A stretch of 64,000 nt of DNA from Ignavibacteria bacterium (lineage in GTDB: Bacteria; Bacteroidota; Ignavibacteria; Kapaibacteriales; Kapaibacteriaceae). Location of the stretch: assembly GCA_016707005.1 (NCBI GenBank), contig JADJIQ010000002.1:372001-436000 (forward strand). The letters run 5' to 3'. Below, in pieces: positions 54,283 to 63,374 of this stretch; the stretch's first letter is position 1, and the number at the start of each line of letters is the position of its first letter. The notes under the pieces are model-generated. The model was not told the DNA's origin. It ran no database searches and saw nothing but the letters and a program-made list of their open reading frames with translations. The position numbers and the translations under genes are program-made.

Positions 54283-56562
54283 ATGAATACCAACCGCCTC
54301 GTTGCCTACCTCATGGAGCCACGAAACTGGTGGCTTCCCCTGCTTCTCATCTTCACGATAAGCATCTCCGGCTGGATGATGATCGGTGTGGAGACCTACA
54401 CAGAAGCACCCCCTATCGCAGATATGATCTCTCCGGACGGGAGAACGATCGTCAGGGCTGCTGATGTGACTGCCGGACAGATCGTCTTCCAGAACTATGC
54501 GTTGATGGATCATGGGAGCATGTTTGGGGACGGGGCTAATCGTGGTCCGGATTACACGGCCGAAGCACTTCATCTCACTGCTGTCGCGATGCGGGAGTAT
54601 CATTCGGCTCGTATAGATCTCTCCTCGAACGCGGATGAAGCTCTCATGCGCGATGGTATCTCCCAACGCGTGCAGAACGAGATCAAACGCAACGGGTATT
54701 CCGTGGCGAATAACTCGATCACCATCTCAGAATCTCAGACCTTTGCTGTACAAAAGGTACGCGAACACTACATCGCTGTGTTCACGGATGCATCAGTGAA
54801 GGGGGCGTTCAGGCCCGCGAGTTACATCACGGATACCACCGAGTTACGGAGGCTTGCCGACTTCTTCTTCTGGGGCGCTTGGGCGTGCGGCGCCGAACGT
54901 CCGGGCGAAACATTCTCGTACACACATAACTGGCCATTCGACCCCGATGCCGGAAACACACCAACTGGACCGGTGATCCTGTGGAGTATCCTTGGTTCAC
55001 TTGGACTCTTCATCGGACTTGGTCTGGTGTTGTTCTTCCGCGGCTCAATGGAAAAGGTTTCGAGCGATGCCTACACTGCCAATGCTCGCCCCTTCCTCAC
55101 GGATGCGGATGTGCAACGATTCCAGCCACAAGGGATCCAGCGTGTGGCGTTTTGGTTCTTGTACGTTGCTATCATGCTCTTCGGTCTTCAGGTCTTTACG
55201 GGAATTCTGACCGTACATGACTTTGTAGGCTTCGTTACGTTCTTTGGCTTTGATGTATCCACCGTGGTCCCGGTCACCATCACGCGGAGTTGGCACGTTC
55301 AGCTATCACTGCTGTGGATCTCTGCCTGCTGGATCGGCGGATCGTTGTTCGTGATGAATATGTTAGCGCCGGATCAGCCACGGAGACAACACACCATGGT
55401 AAAAGTCCTCCTCGTTCTCACGTTGTTGCTTGTTGGAGGAATGCTTGTCGGTGTGTTCATGGGACCCCACGGATTACTTGGGTCGCTTAACTACTGGCTT
55501 GGACATCAGGGGTGGGAATATGTTGAGCTCGGCAAGATCTGGCAGATCCTCTTGGCCGTAGTGCTGGCACTATGGGCTTTCACGTTGTTCCGCGGGCTGC
55601 GAGGGATCTTCGTAAAAGGTCAGCCATGGTCCTTGCCGAACTGGATGGTCTACTCCACCATCAGCATTGTTGTGCTGTTGATGTCGGGCTTTATTGCTCA
55701 ACCCGAAACGAACTTCGTCATCGCTGACTTTTGGCGATGGTGCGTTATCCATATGTGGGCGGAAGCCTTCTTTGAGGTCTTTACAACCGTTCTCATCGGC
55801 TACTTCATGGTGCTGATGGGGCTTGTCAGTAAACAGGCAGCAATACGTGTGATCTACATCGCAACGTTGCTCTTTCTCGGCTCAGGACTTCTCGGCATCT
55901 CCCACAACTTCTATTGGAATGGCAAGCCTGTTGCAACCATGGCGCTTGGGTCCATCTTTTCAACGCTGCAGGTGATCCCCTTGGTACTGCTCACCATCGA
56001 AGCATGGCGCTTCTCTCATCTGCCGCGTCTGTTGGAAGAAGGTGCTTCATCGTCCCCAGCACAACGATTCGGATTCTCAGAAGTATTTCTTTTCCTTGTC
56101 GGCGTGAACTTCTGGAACTTCTTCGGTGCAGGCGTTCTCGGCTTCATCATCAATCTGCCCATCGCCAACTACTACGAGCACGGTAGCTATCTCACCGTGA
56201 ATCACGGTCACGCCGCACTCATGGGTGTATATGGCAACCTGGCGATAGCTGCGGTCCTTTTCTGCAGTAAGCTCATGATCGCAGAGGATCATTGGCGACC
56301 AAGACTTGTGCGACGTGCGTTTTGGTCGATCAATATCGGACTCCTCCTGATGGTGTTATTGGATCTCTTCCCCGTAGGCATCTACCAATTCTCAACCATC
56401 GTCAACAATGGCTTCTGGTACGCACGCAGCAGTGACTTCATCGAAGGAACGGTCTTTCAATCGTTCACGTGGATGCGCATCATCGGGGGTTCACTCTTCA
56501 CCCTCGGCGGCGTTCTCCCGCTCATGTGGTTGATGTTCCGCGGACAACGCGGTTTGAAGTAA
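54283..56562 (+). CDS. norZ: quinol-dependent nitric oxide reductase
   Basis: A 759-residue single-subunit qNor that reduces two NO to N2O in the inner membrane with electrons from quinol. The N-terminal helix and periplasmic domain (QIVFQNYALMDHGSMFGDG) replace NorC. The rest is the 12-helix haem-copper core with conserved histidines and the signature NHGHAALMGVYGN, plus FWNFFGAGVLGF with the expected core pattern. Length is normal. It stands alone and has its own promoter with an overlapping palindrome. Its likely role is NO detoxification and not full denitrification, since no other nitrogen-oxide genes are near. Confidence 0.94.
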   Translation: MNTNRLVAYLMEPRNWWLPLLLIFTISISGWMMIGVETYTEAPPIADMISPDGRTIVRAADVTAGQIVFQNYALMDHGSMFGDGANRGPDYTAEALHLTAVAMREYHSARIDLSSNADEALMRDGISQRVQNEIKRNGYSVANNSITISESQTFAVQKVREHYIAVFTDASVKGAFRPASYITDTTELRRLADFFFWGAWACGAERPGETFSYTHNWPFDPDAGNTPTGPVILWSILGSLGLFIGLGLVLFFRGSMEKVSSDAYTANARPFLTDADVQRFQPQGIQRVAFWFLYVAIMLFGLQVFTGILTVHDFVGFVTFFGFDVSTVVPVTITRSWHVQLSLLWISACWIGGSLFVMNMLAPDQPRRQHTMVKVLLVLTLLLVGGMLVGVFMGPHGLLGSLNYWLGHQGWEYVELGKIWQILLAVVLALWAFTLFRGLRGIFVKGQPWSLPNWMVYSTISIVVLLMSGFIAQPETNFVIADFWRWCVIHMWAEAFFEVFTTVLIGYFMVLMGLVSKQAAIRVIYIATLLFLGSGLLGISHNFYWNGKPVATMALGSIFSTLQVIPLVLLTIEAWRFSHLPRLLEEGASSSPAQRFGFSEVFLFLVGVNFWNFFGAGVLGFIINLPIANYYEHGSYLTVNHGHAALMGVYGNLAIAAVLFCSKLMIAEDHWRPRLVRRAFWSINIGLLLMVLLDLFPVGIYQFSTIVNNGFWYARSSDFIEGTVFQSFTWMRIIGGSLFTLGGVLPLMWLMFRGQRGLK

Positions 56563-56566
56563 GGGG

Positions 56567-57496
56567 CTATCCCATTGTGGAAGTCAAATAGTCATCGAGC
56601 ATGTCGAACATTCCATTCGTTCCAACATTCATTCCGCCATGAGCTGACGCGAACGTCTGGAGTTCATCTTGGGATGCTTCGATCGGTCGTACTTCAAAGG
56701 AGATCGTGGTCTTGCCCTCAGCCTCAGTGAAGGTAGCGATGGTCATTGTCTGTAGTGGCCAGGTGGCTGCGAGAGGATGACGTGTAGCATTTCCTTCCTC
56801 ATCGGAGAATTCCGTGATGAAGACGAGTTTCTGGTACGGCACAACTTCGCGGTACCGAAGCATACCCCACATCACAGCACCGTCCGGACCTTGCATGCCA
56901 TAGTGGAATGTTCCGGCGGGGCGCATATCAACCTTGCATGAGAGGAAGGTAAATCCCTTCGGACCCCACCATTTCGCGAGATGTTCTTCTCTTGTATAAC
57001 AATCCCAGACCTTCGTAAGCGGTGCATTGAAAGTTCGTGCATACGTGAACATCGTATCGCCGATGGCAAGAAACTCATCAGCTCTGGCAAGGGTCTGATT
57101 GCCCCCTTCAACAGCACCGTACTTGATCATGGCTTCACGGTACTCCGCGTCATCGATGGACACCGTCAGCGTGACGAGAGTCCCTCCATCTGCCTCTTCA
57201 AACGTGATGCTCGAATTGAATCGCAAGGGGTCGTCATCGATGTCATGACCGTGTACATAAACCAACCGCTCTGGACGTACGACCTCCGAATACTCCACTC
57301 GGTTGTCATAGTCCGTTCCGTCCGGGCCATGCATGATGTATCGCCACCTGCCACCAGGTCGTACGTCCATTTCAAATGTACTCGTGGTAAACCCTCGCGG
57401 TCCCCACCACTGTGCCAGGTAGTCGGGATTCGTAAATGCATCAAACACCTTTTCTCTTGGTGCCTTGATGACGCGTGTGATCACAAATGCTTCCAT
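56567..57496 (-). CDS. tandem AHSA1/SRPBCC domain protein
   Basis: A 309-residue protein with two successive START-like AHSA1 domains (about 1-145 and 152-309). Each carries the family motif: LAQWWGPRGFTTSTFEMDVRPGG and LAKWWGPKGFTFLSCKVDMRPAG (in part). These domains bind hydrophobic ligands or assist proteins; the ligand is unknown. Single-domain relatives of about 150 residues usually pair with an ArsR regulator as here. The regulator gene lies just upstream on the same strand, separated by a repeat array. A recent tandem duplication and fusion is likely. Confidence 0.88.
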   Translation of the reverse strand: MEAFVITRVIKAPREKVFDAFTNPDYLAQWWGPRGFTTSTFEMDVRPGGRWRYIMHGPDGTDYDNRVEYSEVVRPERLVYVHGHDIDDDPLRFNSSITFEEADGGTLVTLTVSIDDAEYREAMIKYGAVEGGNQTLARADEFLAIGDTMFTYARTFNAPLTKVWDCYTREEHLAKWWGPKGFTFLSCKVDMRPAGTFHYGMQGPDGAVMWGMLRYREVVPYQKLVFITEFSDEEGNATRHPLAATWPLQTMTIATFTEAEGKTTISFEVRPIEASQDELQTFASAHGGMNVGTNGMFDMLDDYLTSTMG

Positions 57497-57501
57497 TTTC
57501 T

Positions 57502-57722
57502 TCCTTAGTTACGGAGTTACTTAGTTACTAGTTACGAGTTACTAGTTACTAGTTACTAGTTACTAGTTACGAGTTACGAGTTACGAGTTACGAGTTACTA
57601 GTTACTAGTTACTAGATACTAGATAAGAGCTACTAATGATGTAACTCTGTAACTACGCAACTGTGTAACTGTGTAACTGTGTAACTGAGTAACTAGTAAC
57701 TAGTAACTAGTAACTAGTAACT
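57502..57722. repeat. AGTTACT/GTAACTN inverted heptamer arrays
   Basis: About 15 AGTTACT or AGTTACG units run from 57502 to about 57620. About ten units in the opposite orientation (GTAACTN) run from about 57650 to 57722. The two halves can fold on each other. The last four residues (VTSY) and stop codon of the minus-strand ArsR gene are encoded by the repeat. Confidence 0.9.
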
Positions 57723-58042
57723 AGATATTCTTCCAATCGATCCATGCTCTCCTCCCAAAACACGCGGTACTGCTCAACCCAGGACGATGCTTCTTGCAAA
57801 GTCTTTGCCTCGAGCTTGCATGGTCTCCATTGAGCATCTTTTGAGCGAGAGATCAATCCTGCGCGTTCAAGGACTTTGAGATGTTTCGTGATAGCCGGCA
57901 ACGACATTTGAAAGGGGCTTGCCAGCTCTGTCACGGATGATTCACCTTTGGTCAGACGCATGAGGATAGCTCTGCGGGTAGGGTCGGAGAGCGCAGCGAA
58001 CGTGAGACTCAGTCTGTCCGGTGATGTTGCTTTAGCAGGCAT
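57707..58042 (-). CDS. ArsR-family transcriptional regulator
   Basis: A 111-residue winged-helix repressor. The helix-turn-helix is LASPFQMSLPAITKHLKVLERAGLI (in part), and the N-terminal RLSLTFAALSDPTRRAILMRL is typical of ArsR proteins paired with AHSA1 genes. No cysteine metal site is present, so it is probably not a metal sensor. A perfect palindrome lies 13 nt upstream of its start, between it and the divergent ABC exporter operon. It may control itself, the AHSA1 gene and the exporter. Confidence 0.9.
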   Translation of the reverse strand: MPAKATSPDRLSLTFAALSDPTRRAILMRLTKGESSVTELASPFQMSLPAITKHLKVLERAGLISRSKDAQWRPCKLEAKTLQEASSWVEQYRVFWEESMDRLEEYLVTSY

Positions 58043-58054
58043 GGCACAACATAC

Positions 58055-58091
58055 TTAACCATTTGGTTAAATACAAATCGCCGTATCTTTG
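58055..58091. promoter_or_regulatory. ArsR operator and divergent promoters
   Basis: TTAACCA-TT-TGGTTAA at 58055-58070 is a perfect palindrome, of the type bound by ArsR regulators of the AHSA1-linked group. It overlaps TTTG (58062-58065), which with an 18-bp spacer and TATCTTTG (58084-58091) makes the exporter promoter; ATG follows after 3 nt. On the other strand TATGTTGT (58046-58053) ends 3 nt before the ArsR ATG. Confidence 0.7.
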
Positions 58092-58094
58092 TTC

Positions 58095-58808
58095 ATGATT
58101 GAAACTCCTCGCGATGTGGTTGCCGAACTCACGGGTGCAAGCAAAGAGTATCGCACAGGCGATACAACGATCGTTGCACTAAATCCGGCAACGGTCCAAT
58201 TCCGCAAGGGAGAGCTCACACTCATCATTGGGCCTTCGGGCTCTGGCAAGACCACCCTACTCTCTCTGCTCGGCTGTGTGATCTTCCCTACGCATGGTAG
58301 CGTTCGAGTTATGGGACAACAGATCAATGATCTTTCGCCGACAGAGCTCGCCGGTATCCGACTCAACACTATCGGTTTTGTCTTCCAGAGTTTCAATCTC
58401 CTAGCTCCACTAACGGCACTCGAAAATGTGATGCAACCTTTACTACTCATGGGAGAGTCTAGGAAAAGCGCGCGAGACCGAGCAATGAAGGCCATCGAGT
58501 TGGTGGGGATGACGTCTCGAATGCAGAATCTTCCAAAGGAACTCAGTGGTGGACAACAACAACGTGTAGCGATCGCACGTGCGCTGGTTACGGAACCATC
58601 CATCCTCCTCTGCGACGAACCCACTGCCTCACTGGATGCAAGAAGCGTTGTAACAGTGATGGAAGAACTCAAACACCTTTCGACTGGCGGTAAGGCTGTG
58701 GCTGTGGTAACACACGACCCGCGACTGAAGCCATTTGCCGACAGGATCATCTACGTCAATAACGGGACGGTTTCCGATACCCCTTCGTCGGACGATCTTC
58801 TCCATTAA
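58095..58808 (+). CDS. ABC exporter ATP-binding protein
   Basis: A 237-residue ATPase of the MacB/LolD/DevA class. Walker A GPSGSGKTTLL (about 46-56), signature LSGGQQQRVAIARAL, Walker B LLCDEPTASLD and the switch histidine in VTHDPR are all intact. The start at ATG 58095 is used in place of an upstream in-frame TTG. It is the first gene of an operon with a membrane-fusion protein, an FtsX-type permease and a TolC factor, together a tripartite exporter across both membranes. Confidence 0.93.
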   Translation: MIETPRDVVAELTGASKEYRTGDTTIVALNPATVQFRKGELTLIIGPSGSGKTTLLSLLGCVIFPTHGSVRVMGQQINDLSPTELAGIRLNTIGFVFQSFNLLAPLTALENVMQPLLLMGESRKSARDRAMKAIELVGMTSRMQNLPKELSGGQQQRVAIARALVTEPSILLCDEPTASLDARSVVTVMEELKHLSTGGKAVAVVTHDPRLKPFADRIIYVNNGTVSDTPSSDDLLH

Positions 58809-58822
58809 CAATACCAAGCTCC

Positions 58823-59773
58823 ATGATATACCGCAACCTCTTTCTCCTCCCTTTTTTTGCCGCTGTCATTTCTGGATGCGGGAATAGAGAAGACACGCCG
58901 ATGAATGGGGCTTCTGCCGGAACAAACGTCACCCGACCGTCATCAGTCACCGAAGTTATTGGCATTGGTCGTGTGGAGCCCCCTGATGATGTGGTTCCAC
59001 TTGCAGCTCCGGTAGGGGGGATCGTTGCCTCGGTTGTGAGACGCGATGGTGATTCCGTGCATGCCGGCGACGTCTTGATTACGCTCAACGATGCAACGGA
59101 GAAACTAGCCGTGGCTCAGATCACGCAAAGGATCGCAACACAGACAACGCAGGTTAAGCTCGACGAAGCGAACGTAACCGAAACCGAGGCAAGACTAGCC
59201 AACAAACGCCGTTATGCTGCAACCACAGCTGAACTGGAAAAGACCGGGTCTGCAACAAGACAGAACCTCGATGATGCTGAAACCGAGATCCGAACACTTG
59301 AGGCAACACTGTCACGATATCGTGCGGCAGTTGGTGTCAGTAAAGAACGGCTAAAGGAGCTACACGCTGAACGAATCTCCGCACTTCACGACCAAGATCT
59401 GCGCACGTTCCGTGCACCGACCGATGGTGTAGTGTTGGATATGGCATTGCAAGTAGGTACATCCGTCACTCAATACCAGACCTATGCCCAGTTCGCTCCC
59501 CGAGGTGAACATCTTGTTCGATGCGAGGTGGACGAACTCTTTGCCGATCGTGTTACTGTTGGTCAATACGTGGAGATCCGCCTCATCGGCAATCAAGACG
59601 TTGTTGCCAAGGGTGTTATCTCCAGCGTCTCACCCTACCTGCGCAAGAAGTCTCTCTTCTCTGAAAAATCCAATGACCAAGAGGATCGAAGAGTACGTGA
59701 AGCGGTCATTCGCGTGAACACCGCGGCAACGTTGTTGATCAACGCCAAGGTTGAGTGCTTCATTAAGCTTTAA
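58823..59773 (+). CDS. periplasmic adaptor (DevB/HlyD type) lipoprotein
   Basis: A 316-residue membrane-fusion protein. The signal ends ISGC, a clear lipobox. Biotinyl-lipoyl-like half motifs (PVGGIVASVVRRDGDSVHAG and FRAPTDGVVLDMALQVGTSV, in part) flank a helical hairpin of about 100 residues rich in heptads (KRRYAATTAELEKTG to SKERLKELHAERIS). It bridges the permease and the outer-membrane factor. Gene order ATPase-adaptor-permease-TolC resembles Dev-type glycolipid exporters; the cargo is unknown. Confidence 0.9.
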   Translation: MIYRNLFLLPFFAAVISGCGNREDTPMNGASAGTNVTRPSSVTEVIGIGRVEPPDDVVPLAAPVGGIVASVVRRDGDSVHAGDVLITLNDATEKLAVAQITQRIATQTTQVKLDEANVTETEARLANKRRYAATTAELEKTGSATRQNLDDAETEIRTLEATLSRYRAAVGVSKERLKELHAERISALHDQDLRTFRAPTDGVVLDMALQVGTSVTQYQTYAQFAPRGEHLVRCEVDELFADRVTVGQYVEIRLIGNQDVVAKGVISSVSPYLRKKSLFSEKSNDQEDRRVREAVIRVNTAATLLINAKVECFIKL

Positions 59774-59777
59774 CATC

Positions 59778-60917
59778 ATGATCATCACGGCATTCAGGTT
59801 CATTCGGTTCGACAAGGCCAAGAGCATTGGCGTTGTGATCGGTATTGTGATCAGCATCTTCCTTATTGGTCAGCAAGTAGGGATCCTTTCGTTCTTAACG
59901 GGGCTCATGGGTGGCCTTGTGGAGAATGCAGACAAGAATGTGGGCCAGATATGGGTGGTAGACAATGTGACGCAAAATGCCAACGAACTCACGCCCCTTG
60001 ATGAACGACTCGTACGACAGATCCGCAGCATCAATGGCGTTGCCAACACCTACGGCATCGTTGTTACAGGAGCGACGGTCAAGTTCGATAACGGCAAAAC
60101 CGCGCCGGTTCTGCTCATTGGCAGTGAGGCCCCGGTATTCGTTGCCGGACCCCGCAGGGATAAGATCGATATGGGAGACATCTCAAGTCTTGTCAATGAT
60201 GGAGCCGTCTCAGCAGAACACTACGATGCCTCGGTCTTCAACCATAGTGTAGACGTTGGTACATCCATCGAGATCAATGGCAAGAGTGCAATGATCCGCG
60301 TGCAGACGAAGAATGCTCGAGGGTTTGCGGGTTCATTCTTCTACACCACCATCGACAGAGCACGATACTTTGCAGAATTCCCGGCGAACAAGGTCAGCGC
60401 CATTGCGGTTCAGGCAGAGAACGGCGCCGACCTCGACAGTGTATGTACGTCCATCAACTCATCGATCTTTGGCGTTCGTGCATGGAGGGCAGACGAGTTG
60501 CAGAACTCCACCGTCAGCTTCATCACGATCACGTCGAACATCGGTGTGAGCATCGGTTCGCTCGTGGTGTTTGCAGTGATCAGCGGCTTCTTCATCATCG
60601 GCCTCACACTCTACTCCTCTGCGCTTGACCGAATGCGGGACTATGGTACGCTCAAGGCGATCGGTGCCACCAACGGCTACGTTCGCAGACTGATCCTTAC
60701 ACAAGCATTGCTTTTCGCCATTGTTGGCTATGTGATCGCCATTGCTCTCCTCGAAGGATTCCGCATCGGCGTTGCCAACGCTGGACTTACGATCGCCTAC
60801 ACACCAGTGATCCTTGGTGGTCTCTTTCTCATCACGCTCTTCATCTCCGTTGGCGGTTCACTCTTTGCCATTCGTAAGGTGACAGCACTCGAACCAGCTT
60901 CCGTCTTCCGTGGATAG
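59778..60917 (+). CDS. ABC exporter permease (FtsX/DevC family)
   Basis: A 379-residue permease with one N-terminal helix (IGVVIGIVISIFLIGQQ), a large periplasmic domain of about 200 residues and three C-terminal helices, the FtsX/MacB topology. The start at ATG 59778 lies 4 nt after the adaptor stop; the longer frame overlaps that gene. DYGTLKAIGATNGYVRRLIL is the cytoplasmic coupling segment typical of the family. It is the inner-membrane partner of the ATPase. Confidence 0.9.
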   Translation: MIITAFRFIRFDKAKSIGVVIGIVISIFLIGQQVGILSFLTGLMGGLVENADKNVGQIWVVDNVTQNANELTPLDERLVRQIRSINGVANTYGIVVTGATVKFDNGKTAPVLLIGSEAPVFVAGPRRDKIDMGDISSLVNDGAVSAEHYDASVFNHSVDVGTSIEINGKSAMIRVQTKNARGFAGSFFYTTIDRARYFAEFPANKVSAIAVQAENGADLDSVCTSINSSIFGVRAWRADELQNSTVSFITITSNIGVSIGSLVVFAVISGFFIIGLTLYSSALDRMRDYGTLKAIGATNGYVRRLILTQALLFAIVGYVIAIALLEGFRIGVANAGLTIAYTPVILGGLFLITLFISVGGSLFAIRKVTALEPASVFRG

Positions 60918-60929
60918 CCCCTTATCACC

Positions 60930-62276
60930 ATGAGTACAATTCTTGCTTTCATATCGATCACGCTGTTGAGTTTTGGTATAGTCCACGCTCAGCAGGACTC
61001 ATTCGGGTCAACACTCACGTACGATGAAGCGATCATGAGGGCGCGAACCTATAACCCTGAGCTGCGCGCACGTACATCTGCTACTCGTGCCTCTCGTGCA
61101 GCAGTGAGAGAGGCACAGACCGGTCTTGTTCCTCGCGTTGAACTGAACTACGACCTGCAGCGCAATCTTATCATCCCTACCACACCGATCCCCGGAAATG
61201 CGTTGGATCCGAATGGTGATCCCAATGTTATCACGCCGGTGAAGTTTGCAACCGGCTGGACGTCAACTGCTGGTGTATTGGCGTCGTTCACGGTCTTCGA
61301 TCCCGCAACGTACGGCGCCGTAGAAGAACGTGAGATCCGGTCGCGCTTAGATGGTACCGAAGAGAAGATCACCGAGACCGACATAGTAACTGAGGCAGGA
61401 CTGGCCTATACCGACGTAGTGATAGCCCATGAGCAACTAAAGTTGGCTGCTCAGGATACGCTGAACGCCTTCCGTGCCTATACGGTAGTTCGTGATCAAC
61501 ACGATGTAGGCAGAAGAACGATCATTGAGCTGAACACAGCACAGATCGAATTGGACGCGGCCGCAACACGATATCATGATGCAGGCCGAGTACTTCGGTC
61601 AGCAGAGCATCGCCTTCTGTATCGGGTGGGCACCGATGTATCAGGCACTGTAATGCCACAATTGACTGACAGCCTTCCCGCACTCTACCAGCGTTTTCAA
61701 AGCATTCCAGAAGCCCCCTACAACGATTCACTCTCTGCCACGTTTGAAAAGTATTCGCAACAGGCAGAGCTGACCTCGGCACAGAAACATTACACATCAA
61801 TGGGATTTGTCCCAACGATAACGCTCACCGGGTTCTATGGAGCCAACTACTTCAACAACATTCTCATGCTCGGCAATCCCGATGCCTGGTATGGGAACAG
61901 TTATCTCCAGCTATCTGTGAAGGTGCCACTTACCAATGCATTTGAACGGTCGTATACCGTTTCAAAACTCAGTTCGCAGCTCGAGGTAGACAGAGCGCTT
62001 CTCGAATCGTCGATGAACAAACGTCGATACGATCTTGAACGCGCAAAAGCCGATCATCGATTCTACCGTGAGGATGTTCAGCGGAAGAGATCAACAATGG
62101 AGCTTACGCAACGATCGTTTGAAGAAGCACTGCGTCAGGCAGAACAGGGTCGGTTGCTCGCGAGTGAATTATCACAGGCAGAATTCACAGCTAAGCAGGC
62201 CACCACAGAGTATCTGAGATCGATCTACAATCTCATCCAGGCAGCCCTTACCATTCAACGGATCACGCGATCGTAG
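60930..62276 (+). CDS. TolC-family outer-membrane efflux factor
   Basis: A 448-residue protein with a signal peptide (ILAFISITLLSFGIVHAQ). Two OEP repeats carry long helices (about 25-220 and 240-445) with heptads, and the LTYDEAIMRARTYNPELRA opening is typical. It forms the outer-membrane channel of the exporter. It is 12 nt after the permease gene and its end overlaps the convergent hypothetical gene by 14 bp. Confidence 0.92.
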   Translation: MSTILAFISITLLSFGIVHAQQDSFGSTLTYDEAIMRARTYNPELRARTSATRASRAAVREAQTGLVPRVELNYDLQRNLIIPTTPIPGNALDPNGDPNVITPVKFATGWTSTAGVLASFTVFDPATYGAVEEREIRSRLDGTEEKITETDIVTEAGLAYTDVVIAHEQLKLAAQDTLNAFRAYTVVRDQHDVGRRTIIELNTAQIELDAAATRYHDAGRVLRSAEHRLLYRVGTDVSGTVMPQLTDSLPALYQRFQSIPEAPYNDSLSATFEKYSQQAELTSAQKHYTSMGFVPTITLTGFYGANYFNNILMLGNPDAWYGNSYLQLSVKVPLTNAFERSYTVSKLSSQLEVDRALLESSMNKRRYDLERAKADHRFYREDVQRKRSTMELTQRSFEEALRQAEQGRLLASELSQAEFTAKQATTEYLRSIYNLIQAALTIQRITRS

Positions 62277-62736
62277 GGGGCTTCGGGATACTCTTGAACG
62301 TCATTTCAACGATAGGTCTATCCTCATCGCTGAGCGTTCCGATCAGTTCCACCGCATGCGCATACGACGCACGATAATCGTCGATACGTCCGGCTGCATG
62401 AGCCGCGCGTGCATGGATCGCATGCGCAAAGGCCAGTTCCCAGGCCTCCGTCTCTCGTGTTGAAAAATACCCATACATTTTACGTGCATAGGCATATGCC
62501 GTCTGCCCCATGCCACACAGCGCATGTACCTCTGCTAGAAGCATCGTCGCTCGCATGTGATTGAGCTCCGTCCCTACAATGGACCAATGCCATGCTGATG
62601 CATGTGCCGCGTTGAGCATCTCCAGATCTTCGTCAGGCGTTCTTTCGCGTATAGAGAGTTGCCACGCAAGATTATTCGCCTCCACGGCCATATAGCGGTG
62701 TCGAGCAGCGATCTCTTCAGGGGTAAGCGGTTCCAT
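62263..62736 (-). CDS. hypothetical helical protein
   Basis: A 157-residue soluble protein composed of helices with TPR-like spacing (NLAWQLSIRERTPDEDLEML, MRATMLLAEVHALCGMGQTA, WELAFAHAIHARAAHAAGRI). It has no signal peptide and is rich in Ala and His. The pattern suggests a protein-binding helical scaffold. I do not recognise a named family. Its 3' end overlaps the tolC-like gene. Confidence 0.7.
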   Translation of the reverse strand: MEPLTPEEIAARHRYMAVEANNLAWQLSIRERTPDEDLEMLNAAHASAWHWSIVGTELNHMRATMLLAEVHALCGMGQTAYAYARKMYGYFSTRETEAWELAFAHAIHARAAHAAGRIDDYRASYAHAVELIGTLSDEDRPIVEMTFKSIPKPPTIA

Positions 62737-62817
62737 GCGTCCAATCTAACGAAGTCACGTTCAGGCCCAAACATTACACGATAGGTCCACCAAACATTAT
62801 GCAAGGACCCATCACGT

Positions 62818-63374
62818 ATGTACACTCACGATTTGCCCACCCGTAGGCTTGCTCGGAGACCACAATGGGACTATCGTTCGCCCGCGGCCTACTTTATAAC
62901 GATCGTGACAAATCCACGTCGCCCCCTCTTCGGAACATTCAGCAGAGAGGGATTAACACTTTCTATTGCCGGAGAGGTCGCATTTGAAACCTGGGTAAGG
63001 GGCGACACCATAACACCCAACATCGTCACGCTCCCCGAAGAGAGCATTGTCATGCCAGACCACACGCACGCATACTGTGGATCCTCGACCCGGACGAACC
63101 CGAACTGCGAGACCCCGAGACCCTTTATCGTAGGAGCCTGATGAGGATGGGTAGCTCCGATTATCCTACAAACAGACAGCGCTCCGTTGGTGCCATCGTG
63201 GGATCATACAAGTCCGCTACATCCAGACAGATTCACGAACTCGGCCTAACCACACACCCAAACATCTGGCAACGCGGATATCACGACCGCATTATCCGAG
63301 ACACACGTTCTCTCGAAGCCATCCGAGCATACATCCGCAACAACCCCATACGTGCACGACAACGCGGACGATAA
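62818..63374 (+). pseudogene. frameshifted REP-associated tyrosine transposase
   Basis: A Y1-type transposase (RAYT) split over two frames. The first part (62818 to about 63075) has RRPQWDYRSPAAYFITIVTNPR and the HUH motif HTH in VMPDHTHA. The second part continues in another frame as ILDPDEPELRD and MRMGSSDYPTNRQRSVG, with the catalytic tyrosine in VGSYKSATSR and the end WQRGYHDRIIRD...RAYIRNNPIRA. The switch near 63069-63075 fits a one-base deletion: adding a base gives HTHAILWIL, the usual reading. It is followed by an array of REP elements. Confidence 0.8.
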
